This document shows positions 33,548 through 42,675 of a stretch of 51,846 nt of DNA, piece after piece; within the stretch, counting starts at the first letter, position 1; each line of letters opens with the position of its first letter. The notes beneath the pieces were generated by a model that saw only the letters and a list, made by a program, of their open reading frames with translations, made no database searches and was not told where the DNA came from. The stretch spans positions 1 to 51,846 of the forward strand of contig JADDQE010000027.1 of assembly GCA_016781525.1 (NCBI GenBank), read 5' to 3'. Position numbers and translations under genes: made by a program. This DNA is from a bacterium (GTDB taxonomy: Bacteria > Chloroflexota > Chloroflexia > Chloroflexales > Kallotenuaceae).

Positions 33548-36166
33548 ATGGCGACGGTGATCGATCTGCTTCGGCATCTCGGCCAGCACGCCGCGCCAAA
33601 TGGCGACAACGCCCTGGCGGGCCCTGTTCTGCTGCCCGGCATTTCGGATTCGCCGCTAACGCTGCCACTCGCGCCTGCGCTTGTCGCCGGATGGGCCGAT
33701 ATTACCGGTCGCCCCACCCTCGGACACCATGCCCTGGCATTATCAGCGGCTCAAGCCGGACACTCGGTTGCACTAATGGGTCACGGCCGCGCCCCGCACG
33801 CCGACCTCCTGCTACTTTCCTTGAGCCAGCTGCGCTTTGAGCATACGACGTTATGGGTTATTCCGGACGAGGCCGCGGAGCTGCGCGGCCACTTGACGAG
33901 CCTGGCCGACCGATTGAAGCTTCGTTGGATCGACGCGGCTAAGCCGGGAGCGCGTGTAACCGAGGCGCATCTGGTGGTAGCCACGCCGCACGATCTCCAC
34001 GGCCGGCTGTTACGCTTCCACGACCGCGCATGGCGCTGGCTGTGGCCGCGTCTCCGGATCGTAGCGCTGCCCGAGCTGCACCATTTCAGCGCCGTCCGCG
34101 GCGGACACCTGCGCTGGCTGCTACGGCGGGTCGAGCGGCTGACGGACGGAGCGCTGCAAATACTCGGTTCAGTCGCGCCCGTGATGGATGCCGATAGCTC
34201 GCTCACACGGCTGGTCGGCCGGTCCGTCCATGTCATTGCGGCACCTTCTGGACCGGCGCATGGCACATTGATCGCGCTATGGCGCAGCAAGGGGGATCGC
34301 GGGACCGCCGCGCTCAAGCTCGCTCGGCAGCTCAGCGCGCGGCGCCTGGCCGTTACCGTCCGCGGACGCTCGGATGCGGAGACGGAGCGGCTGCGCAATG
34401 CGCTTGTAGCAGCAGAGCCTGGCGCGCTTTCTGACGACGCTCGCGTTGCGATCGTGGCGGGTGTGCCGCGGAGCACCGCCGAACGGAATGCGCTGCTTCG
34501 CGCCGGCTACCGCTTAGTGGTGCTGATCGTTGGCGACGAGCCGCACGAGCTACTGCTGGCACACCAGCCCGACCTGTTGCTGCAGGCGCTGCCGCGCTGG
34601 CCGCTTGCCATCACCAACCCGTATCTTGCCGCCGACCATCTGGCCTGTGCCGCGGCGGAGCTTCCGCTCGCCGAAGCTGAGATCAACGCTTGGCAGATGC
34701 GCGAGATGCGTGACCGGCTGCTCAAAAAGGGGGTCCTGCTGGCCTTGCCCGGGAGCGACCTTTGGCATCGAGCACCAAGCGCCGAGGAGCCGTATGCCGG
34801 TCTCGATCCTGCCTCGCTTGGTGGAGCACACTCAACGGTGAATGATCCGGCAGGCAGCCTGGTTGGGCTCATCCCGCCGGCCCTGTTGGATCGAACAGCG
34901 TTGCCCGGGCAGGTCTATACCCCGCGGCAACGCGTCGCAAGCCGCGATGACATTGCCCGTACGGTTCAGCTTGGCCCCGACTCGGTGCGCCGTATGACCA
35001 CCGTTGTGGCGGATGTCGTGGTCGACGTGCGCGAGGAGCTGGCAGCACGGACCGTACGGTTCGGCAAACTAGTCGCAGATCTGGTACGCGGCAAAGCCTT
35101 GGTGAAGCAGCAGATCCGCGGGCTTAACGAGTACCGAGTGGAGGGCTCCCGTTATCAGCCGCTTCACACGGCCGTCGAGGGACAGTGGATTGCAGCTGCC
35201 TGCTGGGTTGGCATCAAGTCGGCGCCTGCCGACACCACGGCGCTGGGGTGGTCGATCGGAGCGGTGCTGCCGTTTGTGATGCTGGCGCCGCCCGCAGCGC
35301 TGATCGTCTCCTACGACCATGAGCGGCAGCGGCTCTACTTCGTCGAGGCAGAGCCTGGCGGAGTTGGGATTGCCGATTGCGTTTACGACGCGTTTGAGCG
35401 CCTGATCGAGCTGGCTTCCCACCTAACTGTTGCGTGCGCCGACAGCCCGCTATATCGGCACGTGGCCGCCCTTGAACGGGGCTGGTTCGACGCTCTGCGC
35501 GGCGGCGGCGTGTCAGCTCCAGCGGTGAGCACGCGTGCCGACGAGCGTGAGGCTGCGCCTCTACCCGTCGAAATGACCGATGCCGCGCCTGCAAGAGCAC
35601 GACCAGCTGCGCAGACGACTACTACGTACTCTACGGCGCCGAGCGCACCCGCTAGGGATCCTGATCCTGTCCCAGCCCCCCCCGTTGCGGTCGAGACACC
35701 TTCTCCAAAGCGCGACTCCCGCCCGGTGGAACCCACCGTAGCGGAGCGGGCAGATGCGCCGGCGCCAATGTTGCGTGAGCGGCAGTCAGGAGCTATTGCA
35801 GCCTCCCCGCCGGCCGAAGCGGAGCCTTCGCCCTTCGAGACGCGCGAGAGGCGACCAAGCGTTCGCGCTCCACAAGCGAGCGACGCTCTCGTGTCGCCGC
35901 CGCATTCCGAGCGGACGCAAGAGCACCTGGAGCAGCCCGCTGCCCCAGCCGAGCGCGAACCAGAACCAGACGGGGCTCAGGCCGTCACAGAGCAGCTCAT
36001 GCCGCAGCCCACGCCCGCTATACCCGCAACGTCGCCGCCTGCCGACATGGCGCCTCCAGCGCCCGCCGAAGCCGACAGCCAAATGCAGCCGGCGATAGTC
36101 ACGACGACAATGCCAGCAGAGCAGACGCTGCAGCCAGCCCGGGAAGAGCCCCTGTCTGACGAATAG
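33548..36166 (+). CDS. ATPase-dead YprA/MrfA-type helicase homologue with Pro-rich tail
   Basis: An 872-residue protein aligning by eye with the YprA/MrfA superfamily 2 helicases (DEAD/DEAH plus DUF1998). Structural marks remain: IVATPHDLHGRLL-like (VVATPHDLHGRLL, residues 143-155), NPYLAADHLACAAAELPL near 357-374, an LPGQVYTPRQRV stretch near 452-463, and a DUF1998-like AEPGGVGIADCVYDAFERL near 601-619. The catalytic motifs have decayed. The Walker A site reads LMGHGRAPHADL (about 76-87) with no Lys. The DEAH box reads PELH (175-178). The SAT motif is GSVAP. The Arg-rich motif VI is not recognisable. Residues after about 650 are a Pro/Ala/Glu-rich tail running to a TAG. The start at 33548 follows AGGAGG at a long spacing; an extended -10 (TG C TATACT, 33514-33522) lies just upstream. 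It probably binds nucleic acid without ATP-driven activity. Confidence 0.75.
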   Translation: MATVIDLLRHLGQHAAPNGDNALAGPVLLPGISDSPLTLPLAPALVAGWADITGRPTLGHHALALSAAQAGHSVALMGHGRAPHADLLLLSLSQLRFEHTTLWVIPDEAAELRGHLTSLADRLKLRWIDAAKPGARVTEAHLVVATPHDLHGRLLRFHDRAWRWLWPRLRIVALPELHHFSAVRGGHLRWLLRRVERLTDGALQILGSVAPVMDADSSLTRLVGRSVHVIAAPSGPAHGTLIALWRSKGDRGTAALKLARQLSARRLAVTVRGRSDAETERLRNALVAAEPGALSDDARVAIVAGVPRSTAERNALLRAGYRLVVLIVGDEPHELLLAHQPDLLLQALPRWPLAITNPYLAADHLACAAAELPLAEAEINAWQMREMRDRLLKKGVLLALPGSDLWHRAPSAEEPYAGLDPASLGGAHSTVNDPAGSLVGLIPPALLDRTALPGQVYTPRQRVASRDDIARTVQLGPDSVRRMTTVVADVVVDVREELAARTVRFGKLVADLVRGKALVKQQIRGLNEYRVEGSRYQPLHTAVEGQWIAAACWVGIKSAPADTTALGWSIGAVLPFVMLAPPAALIVSYDHERQRLYFVEAEPGGVGIADCVYDAFERLIELASHLTVACADSPLYRHVAALERGWFDALRGGGVSAPAVSTRADEREAAPLPVEMTDAAPARARPAAQTTTTYSTAPSAPARDPDPVPAPPVAVETPSPKRDSRPVEPTVAERADAPAPMLRERQSGAIAASPPAEAEPSPFETRERRPSVRAPQASDALVSPPHSERTQEHLEQPAAPAEREPEPDGAQAVTEQLMPQPTPAIPATSPPADMAPPAPAEADSQMQPAIVTTTMPAEQTLQPAREEPLSDE

Positions 36167-36205
36167 CGAGCGCAGCGCGCCGCGGCAGCGCCACAGATCG
36201 AACGC

Positions 36206-37771
36206 GTGGAGCTCGCACCGGCGCCCACGACCGCTGCCGCCCCGGAGCGAGAAGCTGAACAAAGCCCGCCGCAACCGCGCCTGGTTGAGCAACAGGAGCC
36301 GCCTGATTCCGCCGTTCGCCGGGAGGAGATTGCCGACCAATCCGAGAATGGTCCTGCCGAGGAGCCTGCTGTCACCCCACGAGTCGCGGACGGATGGCCG
36401 GCGCCACCGGTTGCCCTCCAAAAGCCGCCAGTGCAGCCAGTGCCGGAGCTCGAGCGTCCTCCTAGCGGCGAACACCAAGCGCAGATATATGAAGCTCCGG
36501 CGGCGGCGGACCCAGAGTCCACGACGGAGTCAATCTTCGCTGAACCAGACCTTATCGCCGAGCGATTGAACAACGAGCTGGCACCGGCTGATGCCGCGGC
36601 GGACTCACCCGCAGCAGAGGCAGCGGACGACGCTTCGAACGTGCCTGCGCGACTGCCTGATTGGCGGAGACGCGAGCCGGCGCGCTTCCTGATCGACGAG
36701 CTGCTTCCGCCGCTTGACGACGAGCTCAACGACGACGACAGTGAGACCGTAGCCGACGTGGCAGCAGCCGAGAAGACAGCCGACCAGGAGCCAGTGGCAG
36801 CAGCCGAGAAGACAGCCGACCAGGAGCCTATGGCAGCAGCCGACGAGACGGTCGACCAGGAGCTAGTGGCAGCAGCCGACGAGATGGTCGACCAGGAGCC
36901 CGAAGTCCCGGCGCCGCGGATCACCCGTCTACCACCACCGGTTCGCGCCCCGCAGGCGAAGGGAGAGCGGCGAGCTCCTCCACAGCCGCCACTGCCATTT
37001 CGACGTCCGGCGGCCGCAAATGACGCCGATACCGATGCTCGTGCTGCGAGGAAGGCGTCTGAACCGGCGCCGCGGGGACGGCCTGAGCCACTTCGGCAAT
37101 CACCCGGCGAGGCGGCGCGCTCCCAGCGCGGCCAAGCGTCCCGACAGCCACCACGACAGTCCACCCGGGACGCCCAAAACTACCCAGGAGCACGAAGGCC
37201 TTGGACTGGGCCAGCTCGCAGGGATGAGCCGAACAGCGCACCCGACCATGATCGATCTCGACCGCAGGCTGCGGACGATCCGCCGGGTACGCGCCCTACC
37301 GGACCGCAGCCGCCCAGGGGCGATGCTGCCGCCCGTGGTACCTCGGAGCCCTCACGGGACGAACGGCGTTACCAGCAAGGGCCAGGTGGCAACCGGGCCC
37401 AAGGTGGTGCTCTGGCTCAAAACCCGCCGCCGGAACCACAGCCTTCAACCAACGTGAACGACATGATTGCACGCATGCGACGGCTGCGTGAGCAGCGCGA
37501 GGCGGAACAAGCTCAGCGTCAAGCACCGCCACCCCGTTCGCGTCAGCCGTCGACACCAAGCGAGCTGCGCTTTCATATCGGTCAGCGCGTACAGTGCTTG
37601 CCGTACGGAATGGGCGTGGTGCGCGCCAGTAAGCTTGAGGAAGGCCGCGAGCTCGTAACGATCGACTTCCCAGAGTACGGTGAGATCGAGGTCGATCCTG
37701 CGGTGAGTTTGGTGCGGCAGCTTACCAACGAGCCGCAAGGGGGCGATGAGTGGTCGGACGAACATGATTGA
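36206..37771 (+). CDS. Pro/Ala/Glu-rich protein with UvrD/PcrA-like Tudor C-terminus
   Basis: A 521-residue frame directly after the helicase-like gene and in the same reading frame, separated only by the TAG at 36164-36166 and 13 sense codons. The GTG start has no ribosome binding site. Most of the protein is low complexity, including four 12-residue repeats of the AAAEKTADQEP type and a long Arg/Pro/Gln region. The last 70 residues fold differently: FHIGQRVQCLPYGMGVVRAS, then RELVTIDFPEYGEIEVDP. This resembles the Tudor-like C-terminal domain of UvrD/PcrA, known to contact RNA polymerase. Either the gene is the second half of a stop-split protein, or it is separately translated from a weak start. 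Confidence 0.55.
   Translation: MELAPAPTTAAAPEREAEQSPPQPRLVEQQEPPDSAVRREEIADQSENGPAEEPAVTPRVADGWPAPPVALQKPPVQPVPELERPPSGEHQAQIYEAPAAADPESTTESIFAEPDLIAERLNNELAPADAAADSPAAEAADDASNVPARLPDWRRREPARFLIDELLPPLDDELNDDDSETVADVAAAEKTADQEPVAAAEKTADQEPMAAADETVDQELVAAADEMVDQEPEVPAPRITRLPPPVRAPQAKGERRAPPQPPLPFRRPAAANDADTDARAARKASEPAPRGRPEPLRQSPGEAARSQRGQASRQPPRQSTRDAQNYPGARRPWTGPARRDEPNSAPDHDRSRPQAADDPPGTRPTGPQPPRGDAAARGTSEPSRDERRYQQGPGGNRAQGGALAQNPPPEPQPSTNVNDMIARMRRLREQREAEQAQRQAPPPRSRQPSTPSELRFHIGQRVQCLPYGMGVVRASKLEEGRELVTIDFPEYGEIEVDPAVSLVRQLTNEPQGGDEWSDEHD
36758..36901 (+). repeat. four tandem 36-bp repeats inside the Pro-rich ORF
   Basis: Four consecutive 36-base units begin at 36758, 36794, 36830 and 36866. 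Units 1 and 2 are nearly identical; 3 and 4 differ from them at several bases. Each codes for a 12-residue block such as VAAAEKTADQEP, in frame, so the copy number can vary without a frameshift. Confidence 0.9.
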
Positions 37772-38134
37772 TGGTCGGTACCGTATCCATCCTTCTCCGC
37801 TCAGTTCAGGACTGTACTTGTCTGCTCCCTTGTAAACCGGTTGACGTCTCCCGTGACCTTCGTTACCGTTTACACGTAACGGAAGACGCATCGGTCGGCT
37901 GTACGCGATGACGAACCTGCGGTACACTACAAGAGCCCAATGTTTTTTGCGCGTTTACGGCGCGTGCGTAGGGAGTTTCACTCGTGCGATACGCCCGCGG
38001 CGTACGCCGAGCGAAAGGACGGACTGCAACCTGCGGGATTGTAGCTTAGGACCGTGGACGACTTTCGGTGCGCTCACTCATGGCTCAAGCATTACGCAAG
38101 TGGACGGTTTCGAGTGCAGACTAAAGGAAATAAC
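37772..38134. other. intergenic region before ctaB
   Basis: About 360 bases without a supported gene. A 6-bp inverted repeat CGTTAC (37861-37866) and GTAACG (37876-37881) could be a regulator site. The region should hold the ctaB promoter. Confidence 0.3.
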
Positions 38135-39040
38135 ATGCTAATCGGGCAGGCTCTGCAATGGCGCGCCATTGTTAAAGATTATGTCACGCTAACAAAGCCT
38201 CGCATTATTTCGCTCCTACTCCTGACAACGCTTGTTCCAATGCTCCTCGCGCACGAAGGACCACTCTCGCTCCAAGTGCTGGGGATTATGCTTTGGACGC
38301 TGGTTGGCGGCGCGCTGGCGGCGGGCGGCTCAGGTGCCATTAACATGTATCTCGACCGTGATGTCGACGCGGTGATGTCGCGGACCCGCCAGCGCCCCAT
38401 CCCGAACGATCGCATCCCCCCGCAGCATGCTCTCATCTTTGGGCTGGCGCTCAACCTGCTGGCCTTTGTTATTCTGTATCTCGCCGCGAACCTCCTGGCA
38501 GCGGTGCTGGCAATGATCGGGACGGCGTATTACATCTTGATTTATACGCGCTGGCTCAAGCGTACATCCACGCAGAATATCGTGATCGGGGGCGCGGCGG
38601 GTGCGGTTCCACCCCTCGTCGGCTGGGCGGCGATAACGGGACGGATCGATTGGATGCCACTGCTCCTCTTTGCCATTATTTTCTACTGGACACCACCGCA
38701 TTTCTGGGCGCTGGCCTTGCTGCGGCGGACAGAGTATGCACGAGCCGGCATCCCAATGCTTCCAGTGGTGCGTGGCGAGGCCGAGACAAAGTGGCAGATT
38801 CTGCTCTACACGCTGCTGTTAATTGCGATTACCATGCTTCTGACACCGCTGAGGCTCGCGGGGCCAATCTATCTTGTCTCGGCGATGGTGCTGGGCGGAA
38901 TCTTTCTGGTAGATGCCTATCGGCTCTTTCGCGAGCCGGGCACCACGACGGCGTGGAAGCTGTATAAGTACTCGCTGCTGTACCTTGCGCTGCTCTTCAC
39001 CGCCCTCGTCGTCGACCATATCGTCATGCGCTGGTTCTAG
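38135..39040 (+). CDS. ctaB: protoheme IX farnesyltransferase (heme O synthase)
   Basis: A 301-residue UbiA-family membrane enzyme adding a farnesyl chain to heme B for terminal oxidases. Marks are VTLTKPRIISLLLLTT, the metal-binding Asp-rich NMYLDRDVDAVMSRTRQRP, YTRWLKRTSTQNIVIGGAAG, and WTPPHFWALALLRRTEYARAG. Several hydrophobic helices span the length. AAAGGAAA precedes the ATG at 38135. No oxidase genes lie beside it. Confidence 0.95.
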   Translation: MLIGQALQWRAIVKDYVTLTKPRIISLLLLTTLVPMLLAHEGPLSLQVLGIMLWTLVGGALAAGGSGAINMYLDRDVDAVMSRTRQRPIPNDRIPPQHALIFGLALNLLAFVILYLAANLLAAVLAMIGTAYYILIYTRWLKRTSTQNIVIGGAAGAVPPLVGWAAITGRIDWMPLLLFAIIFYWTPPHFWALALLRRTEYARAGIPMLPVVRGEAETKWQILLYTLLLIAITMLLTPLRLAGPIYLVSAMVLGGIFLVDAYRLFREPGTTTAWKLYKYSLLYLALLFTALVVDHIVMRWF

Positions 39041-39071
39041 CGCTGTCGTCACGCGAGTCGTACCGCTAATG

Positions 39072-39095
39072 AGCCGAGCATGCTGCTCGGCTTTT
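39072..39095 (+). terminator. terminator of ctaB
   Basis: A 9-bp stem pairs AGCCGAGCA (39072-39080) with TGCTCGGCT (39084-39092), followed by TTT, shortly after the ctaB stop. Confidence 0.75.
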
Positions 39096-39208
39096 GCATT
39101 GCGGAGACAACAAGGTTTCAGGAGCACAAAGCGGCGCGGAGCTCGCGGATAGCGTGAGCTCCGCGCCGCCTATTATCACACTCACACAAAGTTGCGGAGC
39201 CAGCAGGT

Positions 39209-39400
39209 CTAGCGCTCTCCTAGCTCTTCCTCGATCGTCTCCCGATCGCCTTCGGCTTGGCTTGGGTGCCCACTTGGGGGCTGTGTCTGCCGGCCACTGC
39301 GCGCCTCTTCGGACTCGCGGCGCTCGCCTTCGGCTTGGCTAGGCTTGCCCGCGGGCGCATTGGTCTGGTTGTCGTCGGTGCTCGAATCGTGGTGCGACAT
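39209..39400 (-). CDS. small hydrophilic protein with duplicated PSQAEG motif
   Basis: A 63-residue, very hydrophilic protein. The motif GKPSQAEGERRESEE and later GHPSQAEGDRETIEE shows an internal duplication. AAGGAG sits seven bases before the ATG at 39400. Low complexity and high charge suggest a disordered protein. Similar PSQAEG blocks occur in small bacterial proteins I cannot name with a function. It is convergent with ctaB. Confidence 0.65.
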   Translation of the reverse strand: MSHHDSSTDDNQTNAPAGKPSQAEGERRESEEARSGRQTQPPSGHPSQAEGDRETIEEELGER

Positions 39401-39603
39401 GCAGTATCTCCTTGTGAACAATCGCGTACGCTGGTGCATCGTCGCACGTGCCGTGCCACCACAGCCATGGCAAATGGCGCATGGCCGAGCATACACTGCT
39501 GCCGACCAATGCAGAGCCGGCGGGAGCCACACGAACCCCGCCGCGACCAGGTGCACATAGTACGCCCGGCGTCGGGGGTTCCCCACAGACGGCTCATCCG
39601 CCG

Positions 39604-41880
39604 CTACATGTCCGAGGGAAGCCACTTTTCAAGCACGGCAGCCAGCTTATCACGGTTCACCGGCTTGCTGATGTAATCGTCCATTCCTGCGGCGATACAC
39701 GCCTCGCGGTCGCCCTGCATCGCGTTGGCGGTCATCGCAATGATCGGGACATGCTTGCCCGTCGACACCTCGACTGCGCGGATCGCCCGAGTGGCAGTAA
39801 GCCCATCCATCTCTGGCATCTGTACGTCCATCAAGACCAGCCCGTATCTGCCGTCGTCGCGTGTTACCGCATCTACCGCCTCACGGCCGTTTGTGACGAT
39901 ATCGGCCGCATAGCCCAGCTTCTTCAGCTGCGTCGAGGCGACCTTCTGGTTGGCCAAGTTGTCCTCGGCCAGCAGGATGCGCTGTACACTGGGCACCGCA
40001 TCTTGCGGTACACCATTTTGCGCAAGGGCTATGTCCCCAGGGCGACGGTCGCGAACAGCGCTGCGTCGTGTCGAAGCTTCCCGTGCGGCGTCGACGATAG
40101 CTTGCAGCAAATGCGACTGCTTCACTGGCTTGGTAAGGTAGGCCGAGAACGACGCGGCGAGCGCCTCTTCACCCTGTCCGCGCTGGTCAAACGCAGTCAG
40201 AAGAATACGCGCGGTCGGGGCAAGCAAAGGATCGCGATCCATCGCCCGGCCTACCGCAAAACCATCCATTCCCGGCATTGATAGATCAATAACCGCAACA
40301 TCAAACGGCTGTCCTGCATGTGCCGCAGCTGTGAGGGCGTCGAAGGCGGCCATGCCACTGTCGACACTTTCGGCGCGCATCTGCCATGACTGCATGTACC
40401 GGCATAGAATGTCCCGGCTGGTGGTGCTGTCATCCACCACAAGCCCCCGCACCCCATGCAAGGCTTCAGCTGAGGACACGGGCTCGACAGCCACGGGGCC
40501 AGGCGCAGGCTCGAAGGCAGCGGTGAACCAAAAGGTGGAGCCTTGACCTTCCAAACTGTCGACGTCGATGGTGCCACCCATGAGCTCGACAAGCCGGCGC
40601 GAAATCGCGAGACCTAGACCGGTCCCGCCGTAGCGCCGCGTTGTCGAGCTGTCGGCCTGCATAAACGGCTGGAACAGCTTTTCTCGCGCCGCAGGCGATA
40701 AGCCGATCCCGGTATCGCTCACGGTAAAACGCAGTGTAACCCGTGGCTCCGAGGCCGTGTCGAGCAGCGCGCGCACGACAACCTCGCCCTCGCTCGTAAA
40801 CTTGATCGCATTGCCGATGAGGTTGAGCAACACTTGCCGGAGCCGGCCGGCATCCCCAATGACCGGAGGTATTTGGGGATCCACGTAGGTCATGAGCGCG
40901 AGGTGCTTCTCGCTGGCCTTGGCGGACATGATCTCGGCGGCACCCTCGACAACCGCGCGAACGTCAAAATCCACCCGTTCGAGGACCAGCTTGCCGGCCT
41001 CAATCTTCGAGAAATCAAGAATATCGTTAATGATTGTGAGCAGCGCCTGTCCGGAATCACGCACGATGCAGGCAAACTCGCGCTGGTCGTCGTCCAGGGG
41101 CGTCTCAAGCAGCAGCTCCGTCATGCCGATGATGCCGTTCATCGGCGTGCGAATTTCGTGGCTCATCGTCGCGAGAAAATCCGACTTTAAGCGTGACGCC
41201 GCGATGGCTTGATCGCGAGCCTCGGCCAGCGCCTCACTAACACGACGGCGGGCGAGGATATCACGGCGATACAGCACATAGATTAGCGGGAGCAGCGCGA
41301 AGTTGAAGATCGTGAGCCCCGAGAGAATGAGCGTTGCCTCGTGCGCATCCGTCTGGGCGGCGTCCAGGCGCCGTTGTAGATGCTGGCGCTGCACCTGCTC
41401 CATCTCGCCAATAATCCGCCGGATTTCATCCATCTCCGCGTTACCCTGCCGGGTTGCGACGACCCTTTGAACTGCCTCGAAGCCCTGCTCTCGCCGGATG
41501 TTGATCGTGGTTCGCATGTTTTCAAGCTTGCGGACGATCGCGCGCTGAAGCTCGGGTAGCCGCTGGAGCTGCGCTGGCTGGTTTCTAATCAGCTCTGTGA
41601 GGCGGAGGATATGGTCGTTGATCTGCAGGATGGCCCGGCTATAGGGCTCTAGAAAGTGCTCATCACCGGTAATAATGTATCCGCGCTGGCCGGTCTCGGC
41701 ATCCGTCATGGTCGACAACGTTCCCGTAAGCTCCGTCAGCACGGTCTGTGCATGCGTTACCGCCTGGTTGCTTTCGATCAAGTCGACCGTACTGCGATAT
41801 GAGACAACGCCGATGAGGCTCATGATCAGCAAAGCAAGGCCGAGCCCGACGACGATCTGGTTCTGCGTCGACCATCTCAT
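39604..41880 (-). CDS. CHASE3 hybrid sensor histidine kinase with two receivers
   Basis: A 758-residue membrane kinase. TM1 is about residues 8-28, a CHASE3 sensor lies between, and TM2 is about 184-204. The phospho-acceptor is His241 in [15 protein letters not shown]. HATPase marks are [13 protein letters not shown] and [12 protein letters not shown]. Two receivers follow: [11 protein letters not shown] in the first and [13 protein letters not shown] in the second. No HPt domain is present. It shares its core closely with the two kinases at 43900 and 47152, indicating local duplication. Confidence 0.94.
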   Translation of the reverse strand: MRWSTQNQIVVGLGLALLIMSLIGVVSYRSTVDLIESNQAVTHAQTVLTELTGTLSTMTDAETGQRGYIITGDEHFLEPYSRAILQINDHILRLTELIRNQPAQLQRLPELQRAIVRKLENMRTTINIRREQGFEAVQRVVATRQGNAEMDEIRRIIGEMEQVQRQHLQRRLDAAQTDAHEATLILSGLTIFNFALLPLIYVLYRRDILARRRVSEALAEARDQAIAASRLKSDFLATMSHEIRTPMNGIIGMTELLLETPLDDDQREFACIVRDSGQALLTIINDILDFSKIEAGKLVLERVDFDVRAVVEGAAEIMSAKASEKHLALMTYVDPQIPPVIGDAGRLRQVLLNLIGNAIKFTSEGEVVVRALLDTASEPRVTLRFTVSDTGIGLSPAAREKLFQPFMQADSSTTRRYGGTGLGLAISRRLVELMGGTIDVDSLEGQGSTFWFTAAFEPAPGPVAVEPVSSAEALHGVRGLVVDDSTTSRDILCRYMQSWQMRAESVDSGMAAFDALTAAAHAGQPFDVAVIDLSMPGMDGFAVGRAMDRDPLLAPTARILLTAFDQRGQGEEALAASFSAYLTKPVKQSHLLQAIVDAAREASTRRSAVRDRRPGDIALAQNGVPQDAVPSVQRILLAEDNLANQKVASTQLKKLGYAADIVTNGREAVDAVTRDDGRYGLVLMDVQMPEMDGLTATRAIRAVEVSTGKHVPIIAMTANAMQGDREACIAAGMDDYISKPVNRDKLAAVLEKWLPSDM

Positions 41881-42675
41881 CGGGTCTGCCTTGACAGTGG
41901 GAAAAGTGCGTTCAACTGGAACTCGCTTCCACTATGCGCGTTACCATAGATCACCGAGTACGACACGAAAAAGTATAGCAGAGCACTGCTCCCCAAGCAC
42001 GCCAAGGCAAAGTTTCGCTGACGTGCGGGAGAATGGCAGAGCACGCTGCAAGTGGCTCAGTGTCCACCAGGTCGTTGAGCCAAGCCGACCCAGTATTTGA
42101 AACAGAGTGACAACGGCACCAGGACTACCCTGATTTAGTATCGACGCACTATTACCGGTTGACATCCAACTGCGTTTAATCGATTGGACCGCGCATTATT
42201 GGCAAGCATTTTGATAAGGTCGACTTGAGATTGCAATCTAGCTCGATGCCCTGCATGGCACAGCTTTATCAAGTTCACCCCCCATCATAACCAGTACTCT
42301 GATTGAAGAGCAGGTTAATGCCGCGGTGGCTGCACTCTGATCGGGTATGCAGTCGATCAGAGATATGTTTAAGCGTGTCCTAAAGGAACTGCGCTGTGTC
42401 CCATACCGGAGCGGCGTGTCGGTAAGCGGCCTACGTTATATGAGCCTCGTATGTGGAGGTGTTGCTGGTCGCGGCACCGAGCCAGCGGCTGTAGGGGGTG
42501 GACAGTGCACGGCAGCTGCTTCCGGCCCGTCAATCGCTGCACGGAGGACAGTGTCCCGGATACGCACCTATCGTATCGTATGCGCAGGCGTTAAATCCCG
42601 ACTGTGTCGATACCCTTTGCTCGATGCCGATCATCTATGGGTAGCCCTATCGATGTTATAGAGAGGAATAGCAGC
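41881..42675. other. intergenic region with an operator-like inverted repeat
   Basis: About 795 bases without a supported gene, divergent between the CHASE3 kinase and the secreted protein. A perfect 9-bp inverted repeat, CTCTGATCG (42335-42343) and CGATCAGAG (42354-42362), stands about 310 bases before the secreted gene. A TTGACA at 42159-42164 lacks a good -10. I recognise no riboswitch. Confidence 0.4.
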
